Source of the DNA: Defluviitaleaceae bacterium
GTDB taxonomy: Bacteria; Bacillota; Clostridia; Lachnospirales; WQUN01
Assembly: GCA_009780585.1 (NCBI GenBank)
Contig: WQZS01000007.1
Span: 50,818 to 114,817, forward strand
Direction: 5' to 3'
Length of the DNA stretch: 64,000 nucleotides
Part shown: positions 27,376-34,183 of the stretch, piece by piece
Position numbering within the stretch: position 1 is the stretch's first letter
How the letters are laid out: each line of letters begins with the position of its first letter
Made by a program: the position numbers and the translations under genes
The notes under the pieces: model-generated
Told to the model about the DNA's origin: nothing
Database searches by the model: none
What the model saw: only the letters and a program-made list of their open reading frames with translations

Positions 27376-27858
27376 GTGGCCCTTGCCCCCGATTATTATT
27401 TCGATTCCGTTTTGGACATCCCTTATGAAAACCTTTGGAAACAAAAAATACGCGGTCTTATCTACGATTTGGACAATACGCTGGCCCATTTCGACAAGCC
27501 GCAAACCCCCGCGAAAATCGCCGCCATGCTTACGCGGTTGCAAAGGATGGGCTTTCGGATTTGCCTGTTAACCAACAATACCCGCGCGCGGCTCAGGCAA
27601 TTCGACCATTTGGGGCTGGACGGCGTCGCCAACGCCGTCAAACCCTTTACCCGCGGGGTACGTGCCGCCATGGAAAAGATGGGGACAAAACCGGCGCATA
27701 CGGCGATTATCGGCGACCAGCTTTTTTCGGACGTTTGGGCCGGTAAAAACGCGCGTATAACCACCGTTTTGGTCAAACCCCTCACCGAAAAGGATTTCTT
27801 TTTCGTACGCATAAAACGTGTGCTTGAACGATGGTACCTTCGCCGCTATTTAAAATAA
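27376..27858 (+). CDS. YqeG-family HAD phosphatase
   Basis: A protein of 160 aa with a GTG start after GAAAGGGGAA. HAD motifs are clear: nucleophile and acid in YDLDNTLAHF (D31 and D33), LLTNNTR (motif II), K in AVKPF, and GDQLFSDVWAGK (motif IV). The family IIIA members are likely lipid- or nucleotide-phosphate phosphatases; PGP phosphatase activity is known for related proteins. It is sandwiched between pilin-like genes and its 3' end overlaps the prepilin gene by 28 bp. Confidence 0.9.
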   Translation: MALAPDYYFDSVLDIPYENLWKQKIRGLIYDLDNTLAHFDKPQTPAKIAAMLTRLQRMGFRICLLTNNTRARLRQFDHLGLDGVANAVKPFTRGVRAAMEKMGTKPAHTAIIGDQLFSDVWAGKNARITTVLVKPLTEKDFFFVRIKRVLERWYLRRYLK

Positions 27859-28316
27859 GGAACGGGATAAAAACCAACGGCGGCGTAACGCTGTTGGAAC
27901 TGGCCGTCGTCATGGCGGTTATTATGGTACTGTCCGCGGGCTTCCTATTAGGGTTCCGCCAAGCGGATAACCGCGCGCTTAACAACGCTTCATTGCAATT
28001 GCAAGCCGATTTACGTTACGCGCAGCGCAGGGCCATAATCGAAGGACGGTCGTTCGGCATCGTGTTCGAACTCGCCAACAACCGTTACCGCGTTGTGTCC
28101 TCCCGTCCGGAGCGTACGGTGCAATCGGTACAACTGCCCGCTAGCGTTTCATTAATGGAGGTTTCGGCCCAGCGCATCATGTTCCACCCGCACGGCACGC
28201 CGACCGCTGCGCTTCGCGTTATATTGAGCCAAGGCAACAATACGCAGAGGATTACCGCTACGGTAAGCGGCGGACGAATCCGCGTTTTTGATATCAACCA
28301 AAGCGATTATGAATAG
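27831..28316 (+). CDS. Type IV prepilin / GspH-like pseudopilin
   Basis: A protein of 161 aa. The prepilin signature NGG-VTLLELAVV gives cleavage after G18 and Glu at position +5 (E23), followed by a hydrophobic helix (about 19-42). The region LQADLRYAQRRAIIEGRSFGI resembles the GspH/FimT pseudopilin domain. No prepilin peptidase, PilT or PilC gene is in the window, so the assembly machinery must be elsewhere. The ATG lies inside yqeG, with a plausible coupling. Confidence 0.82.
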   Translation: MVPSPLFKIRNGIKTNGGVTLLELAVVMAVIMVLSAGFLLGFRQADNRALNNASLQLQADLRYAQRRAIIEGRSFGIVFELANNRYRVVSSRPERTVQSVQLPASVSLMEVSAQRIMFHPHGTPTAALRVILSQGNNTQRITATVSGGRIRVFDINQSDYE

Positions 28317-28325
28317 GGGTGCGAA

Positions 28326-28604
28326 ATGGATTTATTCGTAAAGAATTACATGGAAGACATGGTGCTGGCGAAAATGCCGCAAATCATGGCGCAAATGGGC
28401 GTATGCCATTGCGAAAAATGCAAGCTCGACATCTTTGCCTATGTATTGAACAAAATGCCGCCGAAATACGTCGTGACGCAAAAGGGCACCATATTCGCGA
28501 AGCTGGCGTTGCTCCAGTCGCAATTTGACGTGGACATCATCACCCAAATCACAAAAGCGGCGGAAAAAGTCAGGAAAAAACCGCGGCACGGTGAAACGGA
28601 ATAA
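28326..28604 (+). CDS. ComFB-family protein
   Basis: A protein of 92 aa. The pattern VCHCEKCKLDIFAYVLNKMPPKYVVT matches the late competence protein ComFB family, with metal-binding type cysteines C27, C29 and C32. Recent family work ties ComFB-like proteins to cyclic-dinucleotide sensing in some bacteria, but nothing here shows that. GGGG lies upstream of the ATG. Directly downstream of the prepilin, which fits a competence or pilus connection. Confidence 0.82.
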   Translation: MDLFVKNYMEDMVLAKMPQIMAQMGVCHCEKCKLDIFAYVLNKMPPKYVVTQKGTIFAKLALLQSQFDVDIITQITKAAEKVRKKPRHGETE

Positions 28605-28626
28605 ATATTAATTTTTGGAGGAACAT

Positions 28627-29184
28627 ATGATTTCAGCAGGCGAATTTAGGAACGGCATCACCGTCGAATTCGAAAGCGGGCTGTACACGATTATCGATTT
28701 CCAGCACGTTAAGCCGGGCAAAGGCGCGGCCTTCGTACGCTCCACGCTAAAGAACATGGAAAGCGGCGCGGTACTGGAAAAAACCTTCCGCCCCACCGAA
28801 AAGATGAGCCGCGCCCACATCGACAGGCGCGACTTGCAATACCTGTATACCGACGGTCAAATGTTTCATTTCATGGACGTGGAATCCTACGAGCAATCGG
28901 AAATGAACGCGGCGCAAATCGGCGACAACCTCCGGTTCGTTAAGGAAAACGACATGATCAAGGTACTCGTCCATAACGGGCGCGTATTCGGCATAGAGCC
29001 GCCCATGTTCGCCGAGCTCGCTATCACCGATACCGAACCCGGGTTCCGCGGCGATACCGCCCAAGGCGCGACCAAACCCGCCACCGTGGAAACGGGCGCG
29101 ACCGTAAAGGTCCCCCTCTTCGTAAACACGGGCGACGTGATCAAAATCGATACGCGCACGGGCGAATACCTCGGCCGCGTGTAA
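28627..29184 (+). CDS. efp: Translation elongation factor P
   Basis: A protein of 185 aa that relieves ribosome stalling at polyproline. The N-terminal KOW-like domain has [18 protein letters not shown] and the loop [10 protein letters not shown], with K32 at the tip where many bacteria attach a modification. The C-terminal OB domains end in [25 protein letters not shown] lies before ATG 28627. Notably, this genome segment encodes several proline-rich proteins (26789, 29509). Confidence 0.96.
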   Translation: MISAGEFRNGITVEFESGLYTIIDFQHVKPGKGAAFVRSTLKNMESGAVLEKTFRPTEKMSRAHIDRRDLQYLYTDGQMFHFMDVESYEQSEMNAAQIGDNLRFVKENDMIKVLVHNGRVFGIEPPMFAELAITDTEPGFRGDTAQGATKPATVETGATVKVPLFVNTGDVIKIDTRTGEYLGRV

Positions 29185-29207
29185 TACATTTGAAATAAAA
29201 TTTGCCA

Positions 29208-29236
29208 GCATATTAAATTTCCTCCGGTCAATACTA
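29208..29236 (+). promoter_or_regulatory. Sigma-G promoter of the second SASP gene
   Basis: GCATA (29208-29212), 17 nt, AATACTA (29230-29236), against the consensus CATNNTA for the -10 box. Same spacing as the SASP promoter at 3632-3660. Confidence 0.5.
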
Positions 29237-29269
29237 TCGATGTAGTAAAAATGAAGGGAGGAAATTAAC

Positions 29270-29464
29270 GTGTCATCGAAAAAACATGCCGTACCCGAAG
29301 CAAAAGCCGCTATGGACCAATTCAAATTTGAAGTAGCGTCAGAAATCGGCGTACCCCTGACCAAGGGCTACAATGGCGACTTGACATCCAGCCAAAACGG
29401 TTCCGTGGGGGGCCGTATGGTTCAGAAGATGATCCAAGCCCAACAATCAAAAATGGCGGGATAA
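29270..29464 (+). CDS. Alpha/beta-type small acid-soluble spore protein (second copy)
   Basis: A protein of 64 aa with a GTG start behind GGGAGGAAA. The core KFEVASEIGVPLTKGYNGDL and SVGGRMVQKMIQ mark it as a SASP, and the SE dipeptide in VASEIGV is the classic germination-protease site. The paralogue at 3393 has ANEIGV instead. A sigma-G-like promoter lies 34-62 bp upstream and a hairpin terminator about 35 bp downstream. Confidence 0.94.
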   Translation: MSSKKHAVPEAKAAMDQFKFEVASEIGVPLTKGYNGDLTSSQNGSVGGRMVQKMIQAQQSKMAG

Positions 29465-29496
29465 TTAACCTAAACGGATAATAAATATGTACCGGA

Positions 29497-29525
29497 AGAG
29501 CCGCTTCGTTATGAAGCGGCTTCTT
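29497..29525 (+). terminator. Bidirectional hairpin terminator
   Basis: AGCCGCTTC (29499-29507) pairs with GAAGCGGCT (29513-29521), with a loop of five bases and a following TCTTT. It can end the SASP transcript; its other arm forms the last codons of the convergent lipoprotein gene. Confidence 0.7.
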
Positions 29526-30438
29526 TATGCGCCCGCAAGGCGGTGAGCATTTCGCCGCTAAACGCGTCCGTCAACGAATACAAATGCGCGGCGGGTATAA
29601 GGTTGGGGACGGGCGGCGTGTGCGTCACGCGGTAGGTTTCTTCGCAAACATCCAAATACACGACGGCGATCATGTCCCCGTCAAGACCGTCTTCCAGGAA
29701 CCAAAGGTTGTAATAATATACGCGTTCGCTGCCCGTGCCGCCGTAATCCAGCATTACGAGCACGCCTTCCTCGTCATAATACAGCGAATGTGGGGGCAGC
29801 GAACCCATGCGTGTATAACCGCCGTCCACATAGCTGTACACCAGCCAGCTCATGGCGCAGGAATGTGGGATCATCGAAAGGATGAAGATATCCGGGATGC
29901 CGTTGCCGGAAAAATGATAGAACAGGAAGTCGCTTTCAACGCCCTCCTCGAGCATAGCTTCCCACGCCATTCCCACCAGCGGCGGGTTCTCCAATTCGTC
30001 GAAGAGGTTATGCCAATACGTACCCGTATCCGGGTTAAACCAACCGTAACAGCCAAAAGCGGCGGGATACCGCGTCATAAAATCAGCCGCCGCGTACCAA
30101 CCGTACTCGCTGATACCCGATTGCGCAAGCAAATCAATGTGCCCTTCGGGGGAAGGCGCGGCAAACTCACGTACGCTCAACGGCGGCCGCGCGGGGATTT
30201 GGCTTTCCTGCTGTTGGGGTTCCCCGCCGTTGGTGTGCGGGGGTATGGGGGAATTCGGGATCGGGGGCTCGGGATCGGGTTCAACCGGATCGGAAGAAAA
30301 AGGATCGGGGGTTGCCTCCGCCAAGGGTGGAGGAGATGCCTCCGGCGCGTACGCGGGGATATATTCATGGCTGCCGATCCCGCAGGCGGACAATATTATA
30401 GATAAAAATACAATCGCGCCCGCCAATATCCTTTTCAT
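29509..30438 (-). CDS. Lipoprotein of unknown function with Pro-rich linker
   Basis: A protein of 309 aa. Lipoprotein signal peptide with lipobox LSAC (Cys19). Then a Pro/Ser/Glu-rich linker (about 30-85) likely spanning the wall, and a beta-rich globular domain with many aromatics (YGWYAAADFMTRYPAAFGCYGWF). I do not recognise the domain. The start at 30438 is set by the signal peptide and GGAGG upstream; the longer open frame overlaps the yunB promoter. Confidence 0.7.
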   Translation of the reverse strand: MKRILAGAIVFLSIILSACGIGSHEYIPAYAPEASPPPLAEATPDPFSSDPVEPDPEPPIPNSPIPPHTNGGEPQQQESQIPARPPLSVREFAAPSPEGHIDLLAQSGISEYGWYAAADFMTRYPAAFGCYGWFNPDTGTYWHNLFDELENPPLVGMAWEAMLEEGVESDFLFYHFSGNGIPDIFILSMIPHSCAMSWLVYSYVDGGYTRMGSLPPHSLYYDEEGVLVMLDYGGTGSERVYYYNLWFLEDGLDGDMIAVVYLDVCEETYRVTHTPPVPNLIPAAHLYSLTDAFSGEMLTALRAHKEAAS

Positions 30439-30559
30439 AAATACCTCCGCGTAACAAACTGCGATAAATATAACATAAAATGGCAACCCGCACACCATTA
30501 CTGCCCCAAGCCCTTTACGGCATACATATATAGTAACGATATCCGCAAGGGGTTGTTCC

Positions 30560-31237
30560 ATGAGGCGTAAAAAACGACGCCCCCCCCGCCGTGCTTCGCG
30601 CGGCCGCTTCCCGCGTAAATACATATTCATGATAATGCTAACGGTACTCGCCGCCGCTTTCGCGTTTAGCTATTACCGCTTCGACCGTAAAATCCTTCCG
30701 CTTATGTTAAGCGCGGCGGAATTGAAATTGCAAACCGACATTAATAACGTGATCAACGATGTGATACACGAAATCATACGCGAGAACCGCATTACGGCCT
30801 CGGACTTTTATACGCAGCGCCAAAACGAGATCACGGGCAGCCCCGCGCTCAGCGTCAACACGGTGCTGGTGAACAGCTTATGCAACGAAGCCGCCAAGCG
30901 CATCTCCGACCGCCTAAACAACCTCGAGCCCGAAACCGTCGCCGTCCCGCTGGGGATGGCATTCGGGCTGGACACCCTTTCGCAGGTGGGGCCGAGCTTT
31001 ACCTTCCGCATGGCCCCCATCGGCAACGCGCTCGTCAACTACGATTCCATCTTTACGTCGGTCGGCATCAACCAAGTGCATTTTTCCGTTTGGCTCAACG
31101 TGGAAGCCGTGGTGCGTATCATCAACCCCGTTCATTCCTTCGAAGTGGCGCTTAACCGCCATGTGTCCCTGGTGGATACCGTCATCAGCGGCGAAGTACC
31201 CGACACGTACCTTAATTTGGACCTCCCCGTACGATGA
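30560..31237 (+). CDS. yunB: Sporulation protein YunB
   Basis: A protein of 225 aa: a very basic N-terminus (RRKKRRPPRRASRGR), one membrane segment (about 21-39), and an extracytoplasmic domain with VNTVLVNSLCNEAAKRISDRL and LGMAFGLDTLSQVGPSFTFRM, typical of YunB. In Bacillus subtilis YunB is a mother-cell protein needed for efficient sporulation. CATACATA at 30521-30528 resembles a sigma-E -10 box but no good -35 is seen. It lies immediately upstream of sigK, a sensible partner. Confidence 0.85.
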   Translation: MRRKKRRPPRRASRGRFPRKYIFMIMLTVLAAAFAFSYYRFDRKILPLMLSAAELKLQTDINNVINDVIHEIIRENRITASDFYTQRQNEITGSPALSVNTVLVNSLCNEAAKRISDRLNNLEPETVAVPLGMAFGLDTLSQVGPSFTFRMAPIGNALVNYDSIFTSVGINQVHFSVWLNVEAVVRIINPVHSFEVALNRHVSLVDTVISGEVPDTYLNLDLPVR

Positions 31238-31256
31238 AACCCCTTTACGTACACGC

Positions 31257-31284
31257 ACGAAGCGCTTCCCCCGCGCATATGATG
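31257..31284 (+). promoter_or_regulatory. Sigma-K-like promoter motif upstream of sigK
   Basis: AC (31257-31258), 17 nt, then CATATGATG (31276-31284), close to the sigma-K consensus AC-N16/17-CATANNNTA. It would give an autoregulated promoter about 70 bp before the sigK start. Short motifs occur by chance, so this is tentative. Confidence 0.35.
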
Positions 31285-31353
31285 CAGGTGCGACAACCGA
31301 CCCGCTCGCCCGCTTCGCGAGCCGCTCGGCCATGCGACCTGGGAGGTGGCAAC

Positions 31354-31695
31354 ATGTTTTTCGGGCTGCTGTACCTATTGGAGGGCTTCTTCCTCACGGG
31401 ATACTTGGCCGGGGGTAATTCCTTCCCAACACCCCTGAACGCCGAAGAAGAGCGCGATTACCTGCGTAAATACGCGAGCGGCTGCGACGACGCCAAAAAC
31501 ATACTCATCGAACGAAACCTTCGCTTGGTAGCCCACATGGCAAAGCGTTACGGCAACCACGCCAAGGAAAGCGAGGACTTGATTTCGGTCGGTACGATCG
31601 GCTTAATTAAAGCCATCGCATCCTTTAAAGCCGACAAAGGGACGAGGCTCGCGACGTACGCCGCCAAGTGCATTGATAATGCTATGCTAACATAG
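31354..31695 (+). CDS. sigK: RNA polymerase sigma-K, N-terminal part (gene split by insertion)
   Basis: 113 residues before a stop. Residues 1-108 are sigma-K: a hydrophobic pro-sequence (MFFGLLYLLEGFFLTGYLAG), then NSFPTPLNAEEERDYL, NILIERNLRLVAHMAKRY and EDLISVGTIGLIKAIASF (region 2). From N109 the frame leaves the gene and ends after AMLT. The break falls at AATG (31678-31681), the same codon position (ID-N-E-ILMH) at which the skin element interrupts Bacillus sigK. GGGAGGTGG precedes ATG 31354. The pro-sequence implies control by SpoIVFB-like proteolysis in addition to the DNA rearrangement. Confidence 0.92.
   Translation: MFFGLLYLLEGFFLTGYLAGGNSFPTPLNAEEERDYLRKYASGCDDAKNILIERNLRLVAHMAKRYGNHAKESEDLISVGTIGLIKAIASFKADKGTRLATYAAKCIDNAMLT
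31678..31681 (+). other. Left junction (attL-like) of the sigK intervening element
   Basis: The shared core is AATG, following the codons for Cys-Ile-Asp. Just inside lies a perfect dyad GCTATG-CTAA-CATAGC (31681-31696), possibly a recombinase contact site. Right-hand core: 35823-35826. Confidence 0.75.
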
Positions 31696-31710
31696 CGGCT
31701 CCTTATGGGT

Positions 31711-31917
31711 TTATGTCAAGATATCCTTTATGCGGCTTTCAATTTGTAACCCCTTCTGTACAGCGTCCAATAAAGCTATTTTTTGTTCCTTCGGGCAGGA
31801 CAGCTTTTCTATGTACCTGATAACCGCTTCGGCATGGGCTTGCGCGACCTTCTTTTTTAATATGTTTATATCCTCTTGCTTCTTTGGAAAATGCACAATA
31901 ATTTCGGGCATATACAT
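31711..31917 (-). CDS. Small helical protein in the sigK element
   Basis: A protein of 68 aa, predicted helical, with PEIIVHFPKKQEDINILKKK and HAEAVIRYIEKLSCPKEQK. I do not recognise a named family. AGAGG lies 5 nt before ATG 31917; a GTG two codons earlier is possible. It is the first gene inside the left junction. Serine-integrase elements need a small directionality factor for excision and the C. difficile sigK element encodes one, so this ORF is a candidate; that is inference from size and place only. Confidence 0.65.
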   Translation of the reverse strand: MYMPEIIVHFPKKQEDINILKKKVAQAHAEAVIRYIEKLSCPKEQKIALLDAVQKGLQIESRIKDILT

Positions 31918-32068
31918 AATCACCTCTGATTATATTTATGCCCGATCAGCTTGTATGTATTTCCGTATTGAATGAATCCGACAGCAGCCCCTAGTACCGC
32001 TTCAAACCGCGCGGCATCGCCGGACACGACGGTTACGCCCGGTCAGCGTTTGTATTATGCCCTGTGTT

Positions 32069-33121
32069 TCATTCTCCGTAATGGATAATTAACAGAATCC
32101 TAAACAATACATCGCTTTGCTTTCGTTTTCTTGTTTTCCAATCCTCTTCAAGGGCAAAACCACCGTAAGGTCCCCAGTTCCGTTCCTTTGAATCGATGGT
32201 GTGGTTTATGTTTAAGTCACCGTCGATTTTAGACATAAAACGTTCCCATTTATCACTTAAAAAATTAACGTGTTTAATAACCCCGCAACGCGCGAACAAT
32301 TCCATCAAATCAAAATTAAAATAATTTTCGTCCATCAAACCAAGGCAAAACATTTGGTTGTGGATAAACGCCAAACAGGGTGATTTATAAAAATTTTTGA
32401 TTTTCGTGTAAATATTTTTATTTCTGACATGATTAAATGAAAACAGCCTGTTCATAGCCTTTATCAACAATTCTGTATTATTTTTATTCCGCCATTTTTG
32501 GCTATGGGCAAGCATACGGAGGTCATAACTGCACGGCCATAAAATACCGGGTTTAAAGCACAGCTTCCTTTTGCTTGTATCAATCACGTCGTCCATGTTT
32601 GAATATTGGAGTACGTTGATAAATGTTTTAAATGAAAATTCGATGTCATGCGCCAAATCGATATAATCATTCGGCGGCAGCAAATATTCGTATCCCGCCC
32701 TGATAATAACCGAACTCCGCGGAAGAAACATCCCGAGTGCCGTAACCGAATAATCATCTTCCGGCGCCTTCATCCTACATTCCCTGTAATGCGGTTCATC
32801 CAATAAAAATGAATGGACCGCTCTTTTTATATATCCGTTTTCCGGCGGAAATCCTTTTTCCGCAAGGTAACGCAAACCGACTTCCATGTTGTCATACATT
32901 CCAACACCTTGTGTCGGGCTTGAACCGTGGAAAGCATTACCAAACCAACCGTCGGGCTTTTGCGATTGAATAACAGTTTGAACGTTCTTTTCGGGAATTA
33001 TTTGTTCTAACAAATCCGTTTCTTCTTCCGGGGTTATGTCGTTTAGAATTTCTTTCTTTACCCGCAAAACAATGGATGGGTTTGCGTTTTCCAAAAGAAA
33101 TTCGATTATTTTATTTTTCAT
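32069..33121 (-). CDS. Uncharacterised 350-aa protein, cargo of the sigK element
   Basis: A protein of 350 aa in noticeably AT-rich DNA. Predicted all-helical, with motifs such as SQKPDGWFGNAFHG, GLRYLAEKGFPPENGYIKRAV and DYSVTALGMFLPR. Repeated QKPDGW and (L)xxKG patterns resemble alpha/alpha-barrel (terpene-cyclase or squalene-hopene type) repeats, but I see no DxDD catalytic motif. No signal peptide. It is followed on the leftward side by the 68-aa ORF. Function unknown; probably acquired. Confidence 0.7.
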   Translation of the reverse strand: MKNKIIEFLLENANPSIVLRVKKEILNDITPEEETDLLEQIIPEKNVQTVIQSQKPDGWFGNAFHGSSPTQGVGMYDNMEVGLRYLAEKGFPPENGYIKRAVHSFLLDEPHYRECRMKAPEDDYSVTALGMFLPRSSVIIRAGYEYLLPPNDYIDLAHDIEFSFKTFINVLQYSNMDDVIDTSKRKLCFKPGILWPCSYDLRMLAHSQKWRNKNNTELLIKAMNRLFSFNHVRNKNIYTKIKNFYKSPCLAFIHNQMFCLGLMDENYFNFDLMELFARCGVIKHVNFLSDKWERFMSKIDGDLNINHTIDSKERNWGPYGGFALEEDWKTRKRKQSDVLFRILLIIHYGE

Positions 33122-33171
33122 ATATATTTCCCCTTTAGTTAATTGACCCGTCCAGATTCTTCACGCTTCGG

Positions 33172-33984
33172 TTATATTGTTTTTATTTCAATTTCACCCT
33201 TCAAATACCGAACCGCTTTCCCGCTGATTTTTACCCGTTTACCGCAATCCTCGCAGCGCAGTACGCCGCCGCGAGCGGATAACTGCCGCGCCTCCATGAC
33301 TTTTTTACCTAATTGCTTTCTCCAATACGGGGTTAACGTGCAATGGGCGCGGCCCGTTACCGGGTCTTCGGGGACGCCGGCACTCGGCGCGAAATAACGC
33401 GACACGAAATCGCACTCCGCACCGGGAGCGGTCACGATTATCCCGAATCTGTCATGTTCAAGCCCTGCTTCGGACTTTAATTGCCCTAGCACAGCAAAAA
33501 CCGGGTTCAAACGGCGCAAAGTTTTTTCATCCTTTACAAGCACCATAAAGTCAATGGATTTGTATACCGCCAACGGTTTTATACCAAGGGCCCTTTCAAT
33601 TGACGGATATGCGGGGCACTCCACGGCCGGCGTAGACGGAAAGTTAAGGCACAACAATTCGCCGTCCCTTGTTACGGTCAACTCGCCGCTTGCCGTGTCA
33701 AACTTCAATTCGCGGGCATCCTTTTCCCTTTCGCCGAACAGCACAAAGGCGCTTGCCAGGGTCGCGTGGCCGCAGAGGTCGATTTCTAACGTGGGTGTGA
33801 ACCAGCGCAGCCCGTATTTGCCATTCGCTTGTTTAACCAAAAACGCCGTTTCGGAAAGGTTGTTTTCGGCGGCGATACTTTGCATTATGTCGTCGGGCAG
33901 TCGGCTGTCGGGCAAACACACCCCTGCCGGATTCCCGCCGAACAGCTTGTCGGTAAACGCGTCAATAACGTGATATTCCATCAT
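33172..33984 (-). CDS. PhzF-family isomerase/epimerase-like protein
   Basis: A protein of 270 aa. Motifs: VIDAFTDKLFGGNPAGVCL at the N-terminus, NNLSETAFL with the catalytic glutamate E45, RWFTPTLEIDLCGHATLA and SAGVPEDPVTGRAHC. The family includes PhzF isomerase and amino-acid-epimerase-like enzymes; the substrate is unknown here. ATG 33984 follows GGATGTGAA; the next codon is also ATG. It lies inside the sigK element, divergent from the recombinase, so it would be lost from the mother-cell chromosome on excision but kept in the forespore. Confidence 0.88.
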   Translation of the reverse strand: MMEYHVIDAFTDKLFGGNPAGVCLPDSRLPDDIMQSIAAENNLSETAFLVKQANGKYGLRWFTPTLEIDLCGHATLASAFVLFGEREKDARELKFDTASGELTVTRDGELLCLNFPSTPAVECPAYPSIERALGIKPLAVYKSIDFMVLVKDEKTLRRLNPVFAVLGQLKSEAGLEHDRFGIIVTAPGAECDFVSRYFAPSAGVPEDPVTGRAHCTLTPYWRKQLGKKVMEARQLSARGGVLRCEDCGKRVKISGKAVRYLKGEIEIKTI

Positions 33985-34095
33985 TTCACATCCTATCCGA
34001 AAATTAAATCCGGTTGAGGTGTTATTCCAACACACACATTTTTTATCTGCCGCTATCATATCATACCCATTAAGAAAACCGAATCATCCCTTTTC

Positions 34096-34123
34096 ACAAT
34101 TATCATATGTCCGAACATACGTT
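34096..34123 (+). promoter_or_regulatory. Possible mother-cell (sigma-E-type) promoter of the recombinase
   Basis: ACA (34096-34098), 17 nt, CATACGTT (34116-34123). The -10 matches the sigma-E consensus CATACANT in all but one fixed base; the -35 is weak (ACA for ATA). It lies 60 bp before the recombinase start, allowing a leader of about 54 nt. Confidence 0.35.
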
Positions 34124-34183
34124 TTATCATATCAATTTTTTTTTGTATATGGATAAATAAAGACCAACCGAAGGGTGGAGGGT

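Noticed and set aside
31918..31960. Sigma-E-like motif (ATA-N17-CATAAATA, minus strand) before the 68-aa ORF
   Set aside because: The -10 would lie only about 15 bp from the start codon, leaving almost no leader for the ribosome site.
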